Positions 22,901-36,800 of a stretch of 64,000 nucleotides of DNA are shown piece after piece. A program made the position numbers and the translations under genes. Each line of letters starts with the position of its first letter. The first letter of the stretch is position 1. The stretch is from Datnioides undecimradiatus. Taxonomy: Eukaryota; Chordata; Actinopteri; Lobotiformes; Datnioididae. The stretch lies in assembly GCA_008933995.1 (NCBI GenBank), contig WARS01000015.1:16252957-16316956 (forward strand), read 5' to 3'. Below the pieces are notes generated by a model. The model was not told the origin of the DNA, did not search any database, and saw only the letters and a list, made by a program, of their open reading frames with translations.

Positions 22901-25900
22901 CAGTCTCTTCTGTCTTTATCTGAATCTCTTTCAGCATGTAATGCACAAACACTTTTTACATGTATATATTATATAATGTTATACATTTCTATTGTTAATT
23001 CTAGTTTTCAGTAAATTAACAGAATATCACAGTCAAACCATGATTAAGTCCAGTTTTTCTCTCCATCTTTGAATCAGATTTTGTCAAAAAAGTAAAAGCT
23101 CTCCCTCCCTCTGAGGGAGGTGAAAAATTACAACTTTAAATGTTGTGTATCCCTTTAACAGAGAGCAAGGAAATAAATCTAAAGACTTCAGAGTTTCAGG
23201 TAAAACTGATCCTGACATGTCACTCCTCTGCAGGGAGGATAAGTGACAGGAGGAATGGCTCCTTAGTATCCTTGTGAGCACCAGTTTGAGAACTTATAGG
23301 ACATTCTGTCTGAGCTTCAGTACTTCGTCAAAAAAGTGTTGCTTTTTGAGTTGAGTTCAAGTTCAAGTTCAGGTCCGAGACGAGAGCGGGATGCTCCTGT
23401 TGCCGAGGGACCTCATAAGTTCAGCAGCGTGAACATGTGTGTGGTGTGCTCTGCTCCCTGCAGCCCGTAATGAAACTCCTACACTCTGCTGTTGTTTAAA
23501 GCTTTTGTTACTCGCAGCCATTTGTCACTGACGTCTGTTTAAACAAATCACAGCACGTTTAACAGCCTCCCGCGTCGTCCTGCTCCACTTTGCTCTGCAA
23601 CGCCCCAGTTTATGCTTTATGAAAGAGCGAGAGCACAACAACACAACAATTGTTGTTTTTTAGAGGGCTGACTCAGTTATTTTTGCAATTCTAAATACAC
23701 CCTCAAACTAAAGCCCTGTACATGTTACTTAATTTAATGTTGTAATGTTAGTGTTGTAATCTTGTGTAACATGTTGTGTTAAAGTATCAGTATCAGAACA
23801 TAATATCACATTATGTCCAGTAGACAGTAGTCTATTCTTAACAGACATAAACATCATAAATTATTTTAAAGAGTTATTTTCTGTGGCCACTGTGGGAAAG
23901 TGAATACACAGTTTAAAAAACACGGCACAACGATAAATTACAGTTAGGTATTTTCAGACCGCTGGAGGGCAGTAAGTCAAACATTCAGCATGGAGCAGTA
24001 ACATATTACTGCAGCTGTTACGTAAAGAAATCAAATATTTAGCAACTAATGTTAATGTTATTAATGTCTTGTCCTTTGGCAGGCAGTGAGTTTGATTGAT
24101 TGACTGATTGATTGAGTGATATTGGACATAAAAGCACCCATAAACAACAACATAAACATATTGTGTAAGAGTTATGTGGGGCGGTCCAATGTACGCTCCA
24201 TTTGGAAACCAGCCATCCATCGATACATTTGTTTCTACAAAATAAACAATAGAAAAAGACAAAAAGACTCTCTTTGGATTGACTGCTGCACTAAATCTAA
24301 CACCAGTGATCGTGGAAAACCTTCATCAGGAGGCCAGTTAGTGCCTGTCTCTGGAAACAATGGGCAGGATCTTCAGCTACATGCTCAAAAGGCAGGTTGG
24401 TAACCACTATGCTATGAGACCAACAATAAGAATTATTAGGTAAGATGATCAATTCATGACTAAGAAATGATGAAATTATCTTTTAAATTGACATTTTTAT
24501 TCTACTCTTCTCCATGATGGCATTTTAAGCCTTCCTGTAACACATTTCTTTTCCTTTCCTGCAGGTACCGACAAATAAATGTCTCTTCTGCACATAATAA
24601 ATAAAAAAAGATGGAAACGCATGTATGAAATTTGATCTGATTATTAGATATTGATTAAATATAATTAAAACCTGCTCAAACATTTTGGATGTAGCGATTC
24701 TGCTCATTTGTTCCATCGTGCCTTCATCAGCGAAGCACCTGTGAGTGACCCTCAGCCGACTGCACAGTGAAAAACCATGTTAAGCTGCGGAGAACTGGGG
24801 CCTCCCGGACCAGCAGCTGCTTTCTAGCTTGGTGCTGTTCAGTCAAAGACATTTTGGCCGCCCGTGTTTATCGAATCCATCGCTACAAAATTCCATCTGC
24901 AAGACAAACGGCCAAATATAACATGTTGTTTAGTTCAACAGCTAGAAAATGTTGCAAACACTGCCAGGCTGTCGGCTTCACTTCACAGCTCCAGCTGTCA
25001 TTTTTCCATCTGAGCACAACAATCGTGACAAAACTGGACTTTTTCTTTTTCTTTTTTGCAGCAGCTTCGGTTCCTTAAAGCTCAATAAATTATCCTTGTT
25101 TGACCTTCATTTTGTCCAGGAGAGATGACCCTTTCAACACCGCACTGCTTTATATTCACACCCCGAGACCACACATCATACAAGCTGCTGCTGCTGCCGG
25201 AGGAGCTCGGGGGCTCAGCTATGTTTAAAAAGAACTTTCTGGTGTGAGGATGAAATCCGCTACGGCTGCAACTGATGATTATTTGCATTATCGATTACAC
25301 TGCCACTTATTTTCTCCATTAAATGCTCTGTAACATCTAAAAATGGAGGAAAAACATTTAGTAACACACACAGTGACAATCTGCTCAAGCCCAGCGTGAC
25401 ACTCAGTTTACAGTAGTGTAAAACAGAAACAGTGTGTGTCTGGCATATCTGCTTTCAAAAATGATTTAAACCACTAATCAACTGTGAGGACAGCTGCGCC
25501 GTATTTTCTGGTGATTTGTTGCGTCAGATCTAACGTCCACCAAACCAAATCAGATTTTGAAAACATTTTATTTTCGTGTAGAAACACTGCAGAATCAATC
25601 TGCACACAAACGTTTTGTTCAAAGTCAGTCGCATATCAATACATATCATTTTAAGGAATAATTCACTTCTTTTGTGTCAAAGAGAAGTGACAAAACATGG
25701 TTCTCGTTTATTCTATTATTAAACTCACAGTGACATCTGGAAATTATAAGAAACCTCAAAGGGACATTTAAGGGGATCATTTAAGATTATTTATTTTCCC
25801 TTTTATTGGACAGTAGGTGATACCGGTGAAACCGGTGACACGCAGCCAGAATCAAAGCTGTTCCACAGGTGTCAGTTATGCGGCTTCCTCGGCTACCAGA

Positions 25901-26114
25901 GTGCTTCATAATGAACTATAGTGAAGGTCAAATGAAGACGCCGCTGAGTCACAGACAAATGAAACTGATTATTTACTCTGAGCTTCTGAGTGAAACTGAA
26001 GTGGAGCAAGTCAGAGAGACGGAGAGTCTAATCTGTCTGTCTGAGTCTCTTTACACTTACAAGAACCAGAAGAGAGGAGGTAAGTGGGGAGGATTAACTC
26101 ATACACAGACACAG

Positions 26115-26150
<36 letters not shown>

Positions 26151-26294
26151 ACGCACACACACTCCAGTGATGGATTGTGTGTGTTTGTAAGAGGCTGGAT
26201 TACAGCTCACTCTTTCAGTCATTGATCTCTGCTGTCTAGACTTCACTTACAGCTCTGTCACTGTTCATGCACATGCGCACGCACGCACAAACAC

Positions 26295-26329
<35 letters not shown>

Positions 26330-27779
26330 CAAAAACACCATCTATCTACCAAACACAGATGCTCTATTCTCTATTATTTACATTTTATGTCAAAATGTGA
26401 GAATAAGTATCTAAGTCACAGTAAAACTCAAATTAGATTTTGACACATTTGATATAATAGATAATAACATAAATTATATATATTCTAATAAATAAAATAT
26501 AAAAAGCATCAAAAGCAAGCCAGCAAAACTAAAATTCCAACTGACGGTAAACTGGCTGGACTAAGATAGGCTTTTTTAAAAATCTTTTGTAATATGTACA
26601 GTCTGTTTGTTGATGAATCTGCTTAATCTGCTTCTGGACTGCAAAACATTAAAGCCTGAGATAGTACAGGTGCGGGAAGAAATAAAAGCTAAACATATGT
26701 CTAAACGCTGGTTTCATTTTCCATATAACTAGTTATCTTTGTACATTTGACACAAGTGACAAACAGAGCCATGGTTCAGGCCTGCAGCACGGTGTGTTTG
26801 ATATTTAAAGGAGCAGTTTGACATTTTTGGAAATGCACTTATCTGCCTTAGTTGGCAACTGTTCTACCAGACAAGTTTCTCACCTCCAAACTTATCACGT
26901 TGTTTTATTTATTTTATGATAACTGTCCAAATGATCCAAAATAGCAGACTATGAAAACAGATTTGTGTATCAGAACGTTGTTTTGTCTTCTTTTCCGTCA
27001 CATTAATCATTTTTATCTGGTGACCCTTCAGAGGGGCCTGACTGTAGGTTAGACAATTAAAAATATTAACTCCTGTGTTTTTGTATTTTTACATTATTGT
27101 ATTTGTACTTTAGTTAAATAGAGGAACTGAGTACTGGGCCCACTCCTGGGATATAATATACAAGATGTTTATTGGTGAATTTAAAAGCTGCTGGTAGGTG
27201 GATTTTGTCAGCTTTGGACTGAGTCAGGTAGTTGTTTCTCCCTTTGGGCTTAACTACCTAACTGCTTAAAGAAGCTTCATATTTAGAGCGGTACTGATCT
27301 CATAATATATATCTATAAGTAAATGTTAACCGAAATGCTAAACTATGCCTTAAAACAATCAAGCACCGTCACAAACACTGCCCCAAATAACATTAAATAT
27401 GCTCTTAAAGGTGCAGTGAGAATGATTTAGGTGGATCTTTTCTTAAAAACGCAGTATAATAGTCATTGTTGTCTTTTTATTAGCCTATTAGGAGACTTCA
27501 TCTTCCACAGAGTCAGCCACGTTTCTACAGTAGCCCAGAAAGGACAAACCAAACTCTGGCTCAAGAGAGGGCATTTTGTGTCAGATTTGCATGACCGCCA
27601 TTCATTTTCCTACATGCTGGGAAGGGGACAAAGTATGGCGGAGTATTCAGTTGGTGACAGTTTGCGTCCGCATCAGTACATGCCACTAAATCATACACTC
27701 ACACTTCTTTAAGGACAACAAAAAAATCTAAATTGCTGATTGACGACTGTTGGTGAGTGATCTGCACAACTTCAACCAA

Positions 27780-27813
<34 letters not shown>

Positions 27814-30800
27814 CAGAGAGAGAGAGCGAGAGAAAGAGACTTAGAGTGTGTCTGAAATTTACTGACAGCATTTTGACCTTTTGACCTTATTACAGAGAGT
27901 TAATCTTCTCCTTGTCTCAACTGAACACAGACGCTACAGAGATACCGTGTGTGTGTGTGTGTGTGTGTGTGCGTGTGTGTGTTTGGAATGTGGAATGTGG
28001 TTCAGTTATCAGTCAAAAACACTTAACTGCGGCTCTGAAGCAACACTGGCATGTAAATGGCTGCTTCGCCATCAGAGGACGATGTGTGTGTGATGAGTGC
28101 GTCTGTGTGCGTCTGTGCTGGTTTAATGTGTTTATCACTGGGTGTGTGACGTGTGCGTGTCTCTGCAAGTCACTAATGCAGCTGCGAGTTATCGTGTCCA
28201 GAGGTGTTACGACACACTTACGACACACTCTCGCTTCAACACACACAAACACACACAGAAATGTCGAGGAGTGTATTTGAAGCTTTGAAGAGTTCAATAG
28301 GTCGTTCTGACCTTCTTTTTTTTTTTAACTTTTCAATTTGAAGCTGCTGTGAGAACATTTCCAAACAAAGAATGTGCATGAAATCAAATTAACAACACTC
28401 CCAAAAATGCTTGATTGCTTTTGGAAACGTTAGAAACGTTAAGCCTTCTGCTGAAAAGTTGAATGCATTCTAAGAACTAGGCTCTTGAAAAACATTGTAA
28501 GAGAGGAGCAAATTAGTGAATATAATGAATTATTACCGCCCCCTACAGTTGTGCAGATGTAAAACATGAGTAGATAGACGTTACCAAGCCATCAATTATG
28601 AGACACTTCAGGCAACTTTAAGCCAATTATACACAAGATATATAAGTCTTGTAAGTAAGCCCCACCCTTCCTGCCACAGGTACATATGAAATAAGGGAAG
28701 TATGTCCCAAAAGTATCTTAATGCTAAGGTGATATTTGTCGTGTTGTAAATCTATGGGCATGGATAGTACACAACCCAAGCTCATTTAGGTCTTCTCTGT
28801 GGTGCACTCTCAACTGTTGTAAATCCCAACTTCTGTAGATTTAGAAGGCGCTGCTGAAAAGTACTGCACTGATGAACGGGTGTCCAGCGTCACAGAATAA
28901 AGATCCGTTGAACAAATAATAAGCAAACACGGACGCTTTGTAAAGTATGATGTGTATGTGGGATGTTCTTGCAATAATTAGGTCACTGTCCAGCATCAGG
29001 TCTCAAATATCAGATGTTGGATTTCCCAACAGCACATGAACACACCTCTCAAGCTACATTTAAAATCCTAACACATTTGCAGCAGTGGGATGGTGTGTTT
29101 TAGTTTTTCATTGGTTACCCTGGACAACACGAGATGTTTCTCTCCTCAGCACAGAAGACACCTTGATGCTCAGTAAGAGATCATATACAGAAAAAGTCTG
29201 ACTATCAGTCAGCTCCTTCTTCTCTTTCTCTACAGAACACACTGTAGGCTTCTCCTTTTTCAGTCCAAATCGTGTAAAACTGTTCCTGAGAGCCGATCAA
29301 TGCTCACACACTTCTGTTCTACAGCTAATCAATGAAACTCCACTAATTCTACTGTTATCTGCTCTCTTCATCGGCCTCCTCCTCCTTATCTTACCACGTC
29401 TCCTCCTCTTCTCCTTCCTCCTTCACCTCTTCCTCCTTTTCCTGATCTTACTGTGTCTCATGTTTGTACTGAAGGTGGTGGACAAAATAGTGAGAACATG
29501 TCATAAAAAAAAGCACCTTAACTGTAAAGTATTTGCCTCAGATGGTGTATTTTAGACTGAATGCTAATCAGTGGCAGCTACACAAGTTCTCTGTGACCAA
29601 CTCAGATTAGCACACAGGGCAATGAAAGGAGTCTGATCTTAAACCACTGCTTCACAAATCATGAAGTTTTTAAAGGAAAAACCTACCAACCACACAACCA
29701 ACCAATCTCTGTTCACAATAAGATGACTGGAAGATCTTTAATTTTAAAAGGACACGGTTGTTTATTTTGACTCAATCACACTCATTGTCCTGCAGCCCAA
29801 AAATCTCCGCCCTTGAAAAAAGTCCTGAACAAACGCACTATTTGCTGGTACCTCTGTTAAAATCTAAACTGACCAGCTGTTTTGGGAAGTTGCTGACTTG
29901 GTTTTGAGGGACGGAATAAGACATTGTTGGTTTTGGTCTCTTCATGGGATTACGAGCAAAGCATACCATGATGCATGATATCCTTTGCTGCACTTCATCT
30001 TGTGAGACATCCCACCGTTGGTAACACGTGCTCAAAAACTTGTATTTTAAATGTCTTTAAACCACACCAGCCTGATTTATCTTCAATACATATCTCAGCT
30101 TTAGATCCTTTATTTTACTCTTTCTTGCAATTCCTCTTTAACCTTTTAAACCTTCTGGTTCTCCTTTGTGTCATCCCCTCTTCCTGACCTCTCATTTCAC
30201 AGAGAAAAACCTCTGTTCATACACACTCATACTCTCCATGTACATCTGACTCTATTCACTGTGTCACTCTGGATATTAAATCTTCTGTAACCACATAATG
30301 TGTTCATGGCCGACTTGCCAGGTCAAATGAAATGATGGTTAAATAAAAGCAAAATAAAGACAGAGTCCTTCTCATTCATCCTGCCTCTGACACACTGGTA
30401 TTCAGTGTTTCAGATGTTTTAGTTTTCTTTAACACAACCTGTTGTTGAAGAGTCCATTTTTCAGCAGTAAGCCTCATAAACCCTGCTGCCATTGCTGCCA
30501 TCACCGCCACCATCGTGCCCAAGAGCAACAGTCTGGGCCTCCACACATCTAGCAAGAGCTGCTTCGGCATCTGAAACTGTGTTTTCAGTGAGCAGCAAGT
30601 CGGCTCATAAATCAGAGGGGTAATAATCGTTCAGGGAAATGGATAATATTTGGATAAGTGACCCTGATTCACCTCAGCGTCAACAGCAGCCAGACTGAGG
30701 GCAGAGCTGCTGCTTTCTCACACAACAAGGAGAAGCAGCAAAGCGTCATCCACAGGACCAAGGTACTACCACCCACATTACTGAGGCAGCACCTCCCACA

Positions 30801-33800
30801 AGGCCTGATGTAACACCATCCATAAGACTGAGGTACCACCACCCAGAAACTGATGCACCACCATCCACAGGACTGATATACATAATCCACAAGACTGAGG
30901 TACCACTGCCAACAAGACTGAGGCACCACTACCCACAGGACTGATGTCCCACCACTCACAGGACTGATTTATGGCCACCCATAGAAGGTACCAGCAACCA
31001 GCACAAGAATCCCCTACCTACCAAGCTCAAGGACCTACAGAAACCCTCCACTTCACTGACCAACTAAACCATAAACCCATCTGACTCATCCATCCCATCC
31101 TATCCTGTCCACCCAATGGCTTCACCAACCCACTAGATTAGTTGTACCTCATTTACCAAACCCAGTAATCCATACGACTGTCTCCCAGCTTTCTGTGGGT
31201 ACATGCAAGTAGGATGAAAGCTGGTATCATTAGTCTATGTAATGATAAATCACTATAACACATGTCCTGATACTGTAAATTTTCTAAATATTCAGATGAC
31301 TTTTTTTCACAGATAATGAGCATTATCTTTAATCAACCAATCAGTGATAAACAGGATAATTAAAGAGGCAGATGTTTCTAAATCCTATTTAAAAATGCAA
31401 TTGTTGACAAATCTGTATGTTCTAATTGGGTAATATGTACATTAACATTATCAGCCTATCCTGTAACCCACTGGCCAAAATCGAACAGCTCCCTCTGGTT
31501 TTCCATCCACTTGTTAAATCCTTGACCCAGCTGCCCCACAGACCCCAACCCACTAGTATGACTCCAACCTGACCATCTATCGACCCACCTGCCCCACCAA
31601 CCCTTATCCATTTGTCCGAATGATATCACCCCTCTGATCTGATGTACTTTATTCCAGCCATCAACACTAACTCTCATCAAAAGACCAACTGGATGTTTTG
31701 ATCAGTATCATTTATCCTGAATTAAAACAAGTCAGTTTATGTAGTGAAACCACATTGACAGTAACAAATGCACATTGAAATAATTTACCATAAAGTAAAA
31801 CATTTTCAAGAACAAACGTCTTCTCCTTAAAACTAACGGGGAGATCATATTTTTTGAAGGTGGACTATGAGCACAAATAAGTAGTTCATAAAACCAAAAG
31901 TTCCCACTGAACCTCACCCTGTCAACCAAGCCTTCAACACCAGTGATTCAATGTCAGTCACAATAAATCAGAGAAAAGTCAGGTATACAAAATGGTCTCA
32001 CTTGTCATAGGACAATCAATGTCTATTTCTTTTGGACAGGAACTATAAAGAAGGTGTATATAGAGGGAAGAAATAGGTTGCATGATGCCACAAGAGAGAA
32101 AAAAGAGGACAAAGAATAAAACAATCAAAAGATGATTTATGTTATGATCCATGTGTAAAAAAATAATCTCTGTGTGATTTATCTGGAAGAAAAAAACCCT
32201 TTTTTAAACATGTCTGCTTGGTCAAGTGCAATGGTGGTTTTACTGATGAGCGATCAGCTGACAGAAGAAAGACATTCAGAGATAGTTTCAGACCTGTGCT
32301 AAGGAGCGGTGAACATTTAGCTGTTCTTTACTGAAGCCCCAACACAGCATGTAAAGCCCCTACAGACACCAACACGGGAGAGGAAACAACCAGCGGCCCT
32401 ATCACTGTGGAAAAACACACTGATCAAACATGCTGCTGGATTATGAAGAGACTACGCACATGTACACGCACACACTCTGTGTTATTTTAACATGAAGGTC
32501 CTGATGGAAAACCCCAGTCTTTGTTCTCGAACCCCCGTGGTTGCCATGCCTTCAGGGTGATGTCACACAGAGAGGAGAAATGAACTGAGTTAACCTGACT
32601 CACCATGTGGGTTTAACCAAACAGCACCGAGATGAGTGGTGGTTTATAGTGGCCACAATCTGACCCTCAAGTCACATGATCTCCTGGGGCCAGCAAAAAT
32701 TGCTTTTTAACATCGCTAAAATGGGGATTTATATTTTATAGTCCACCTTAATTCCAGGTGTGGTCCAAGAATAGGTCTGATCTGTGTTGATTGGACACAA
32801 CGGGAGCTGAGAAGTCACAGTCTGATAACATGATAAATATACACTGCATCTTAGGCAAAACACCTCAAATGACTTAACCGAGTTTGTCATCAACAGGTCA
32901 GATACATAAGAGCACTGTACTGGACTCATAAGCCTGATATTGTTTGTGCACGTTCATGGTTGTATGCTAATAGACCTCTTGTGGCTGTGGTACTTCACAG
33001 TGTTTGAAATGCTTGTTTAACTTGACCTCTCGTCTTAACCAGCTGGTAGGAGCTGCGAGTTTACTCCATATAATCAGTCAACACACATACACTCTGGATA
33101 CAGCCTGGCCTGAACATCCTGTTCCTCCACCCGCATGCCCACAGACACCTGGTGGAGAGCTACAGTGAGTGCACCCTTCTGGATTTTGTCAAAGACCTAC
33201 TGGTTGTTTTTTGTCCAGTCTTTATTGGACAGGGATGGCAGAGAAATGATTGCATCACTGCACCTGCTGCCAGCCTTGTTCTTGAATGTTCTCACATTAA
33301 CAGCTTGGTATCACTGAGACTTGACCTCTGAAGCCTTTTCAGATAAACTCAAACCCACTGACCTGATGGCTTTGTATCAGTGTGGTTGTCGCTGCCTTCA
33401 TTCAAAGATTCCATTGATAAAAACTCAAACGCCTCACTGAAATCTAAGCAACAGGAAACCAAAACATGTAATTTGACGTAAAACCATCAGTGATTATGTA
33501 ATCAAACTGATGATGTCAACAGCGATCGAACCCTTTAATAAAACCCAGAGCACAGACAGTTACACAAACATTAGGTAATGACATCAGTCAAGAAAACATT
33601 ACAGAACCTTTACTGGACGTTGTGACCACAAACCACTGAAAACACAAAGTCAATGGGAATTCTGTGGGGAATACAGCAGGAATACGATGATGGACAGACA
33701 GACAAACACGAACGGATGGACTGCAGGAGAGTAAAGACAGACAGCAGTGATTCAGTTACAAGGAACAGACAAAGAAAATAGATGTGTCTGTTTGAAGATG

Positions 33801-36800
33801 TAAAAAGCCAAGATACCAACATGAGTTTTGGAATTTTCTGAATCCTCATGTGTCTCATCACCATCCCACACTAACAAAATATTTTGCCTCAAACTGCGCA
33901 GCTGAAGTTTGCCTTTCTTTGCCGCTCTGGAGTTACGACGTTTGGGGCTGTTTTCACTGACTCTGCGCTGACAGCTCGTCCAGTCTCAGATCTGTCCAAA
34001 AGAAAACTCGCGTAAAACCCACCAGAGGACGAGGTCAGAGCTGTGACTTCAGGATGTTTCTCGTGTTTGCACTGCACATTCTTTTCAATCTGGACGGCCT
34101 CGAGGTTCGGACAAGGGAGGTCAACTGTTCGAATGGTCAGACAAAAATCCAGCCAGGGAGAGGATGAGAAACTGCCATCCCTTCCTTCAACAAGTACAGT
34201 CGGATAAAAGTGGGAGTATTTATTATAAAGTGATTACTTTATTATCGTAAGTCAGAGGTCGTGATACTTAGATGGAGTGCAGTACCTACTTCCATGGGAG
34301 ACTTTCTTTCCCTGCATTTCATGGTTGTGTTTGTTTCTATATTCGTCACACGGTTACGATTCAAAAATCTGATTATGAGATTGTGAGAATTTCTATTGTG
34401 TCAAAATCCAAATATATTTAGTTTACAATGATATAAAAAAGGAAAACAGACCCTGTATACAGGATTTAAAATTGCCTGAAACAAATAAGAATAAAATAAT
34501 GTTTGTGCAAAGGTTTGTTCCTAAGAACTCTTGACCACAGTAGAAACAGTATGTGATAAAGCTCCACCTCAGATAGTTAAAGAATTATTCCTCCATAAAC
34601 TCAAACACTGAGCTCTGCCTCGGAGGGGATCAATTTGTCGAGCCGTAAAATACTGCAGCACCAGAAAATCCTCCACTGTTCCACCCAGACGTAACGGCAA
34701 GTGTCTTAATTAAAACTGGCCCTTCCTGGACACCATAGACAACATGACACAAGCTCCCTGATTGGCTATAGGACAAATATCTCTTCCTGTTTCGGGGGGC
34801 ATCAATAAGGGAGTTTAACAACCACTGAGTTTTAATGGGATCTGTGTGTAAAGCTTCTTCATCAATAGGCCTAATGACCGGTTTTAGCCCAGCAGCCGAT
34901 AATCTGCCGATGGTTAGAGCCGGGTTATCGGATCAGCATTTCTCCAGGGCCGAGCGCTTCAGAGGCTGGTTTGAGACCCCGCAGCGAGTCCCAGTTTGCC
35001 TCTGCTGGGTCCGAATACAAGAAATATAATAAAAATGCAATTACATAAAGGATTTACTTTTAAGAACCCATCTTCCTTCTTTTTACATTGGAAGTTCAAC
35101 TGTTATTAGTATTTAAATTCTGTACACATTTATCTGGTAGTATTTCCAGTCTCATGAGTAATTTTACATCCTGAACATAGATTTTTGTTTTGCGTATCAT
35201 GCAACCTGTGGGGGAAAAATGCTATATTTATCAAAATATAGTCATTTTTTCTGAGCTGAATACAGATTTGGTTGTCCAGATCTTGAAGGAGCATGGTGGT
35301 TCTTTGTATGGAAATGTTCAAATTATTAAATCTACAAATTAAATGCGGATTTATGGCTCAAACGTCACATATAAATTGCTGCAACCAAAAGCAACAGAAA
35401 GAGAACAAAGCAAATGTGTAGTGGGTAACAAATGCAAATTAAATAAAAGTTACATTATATTTCAGTCAAGAAATAAATCGAGTTTGGCTGATGCACTGGA
35501 TGTCCATGTGTGTCCATGTTTTAATATTCCCTAATGGATGAAAATGAGGTGGACAAAATATAAGAAATACCTCTAAATATTATACATTAGACTTTAACAC
35601 CACTGGAAACTAAAACATCAGTTAAGACAGACTTAAATAAATACCTCTCGGACAGTGTCAATCAAAACTTAACATCATTATATTAATAAAGCCTGGTGTG
35701 AGGTACAGCTGCTGTATGGGATCACATTAGATTGTACAGAATCTAATGATGTGGCTGCTGTGCGGATCCCTCTTGAAGTTGTGCCCCGCCCACACAGACA
35801 TCATATTACAGAAAGTGCTGTTTGACAGCTGACAGTGATGGACAGGTAAAGAACAACTAAAAAAAAAACTGTCCAGTGACAAGTTGATGTCTGCGAGCAA
35901 GTCTGTATCACATAAAACAGCAACGGCAAACACACAGACTGTGTGTAAAAACCTGCCGTCTGTGAACTCAGCTCTTTCACGCTCAGCGTTTGAGGCTGAA
36001 GTCCGGACATGTCGAGCTTCATGCTCCTGCTGGACTTGGCCTATGATGTCTTGCAAGCCCCCACCCCCCTGAACTCTGACCTCTGCAGCCCCCCCTCCAA
36101 CTCCCCCATCCATCCACCAATCTCCACCCTCCTCCCCTCCTGATGTCCTGCTGCGGTCAACAGCAGAGAGACTGATGTCCGGTCAACCGACGTCTGACTG
36201 ACCTTTACCAGCTTGGCCACAAGGGACTCATCTATCTCTCTGTCCCCCAGCATCCCTCACTACCCCTCCGCCCCCCCCCCCCCTTTCTTTTTCTCACTCA
36301 CCCCCTCTCTCCCTCTCCCTCCCTCTCGCTAATGCTAATGCAGCTGTTTATAACTGCCACATTGACTTTCGCCTGCCACTGTATGTAAATACGATCTGCT
36401 CTGATCAATGGACTGAGAGGTGACATGACGCTGACCGCAAGCACGTACACGCACACACACACAGAACAAACTGGCGTGCACCAACGTTAGCATGGGATGC
36501 TCTACATGATCAGTGAGTAAAATTTACCATTTCCCACTTTTTGCAAGTGAATACCTGCCAAATATCGGCCAAAATATGAAAGCGTGAAGGAAAACTAGTA
36601 CAGTTGATATAGAATTATTAATAATTTTATACATTTCTTTAGGTGTATAACTGCAATTTTGAATATAATTAATTAAATAAATGTATGAAAAATGGATAAA
36701 TGGATTATTCATTTAAAGGTGCTTATAAGTGTGTCGAATAAACATAAATCCCATAAATAAACAGTTTTCTTAAACTTCAGAGGACACAGAATTCAAAGCT

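Noticed and set aside
24360-24420. tRNA-like text (GGTTGGTAACCACTATGCTA)
   Set aside because: No complete cloverleaf or paired A and B boxes could be drawn.
25869-26225. 118-codon + strand frame
   Set aside because: It begins next to a probable SINE fragment and runs into a (CA)n microsatellite; chance frame.
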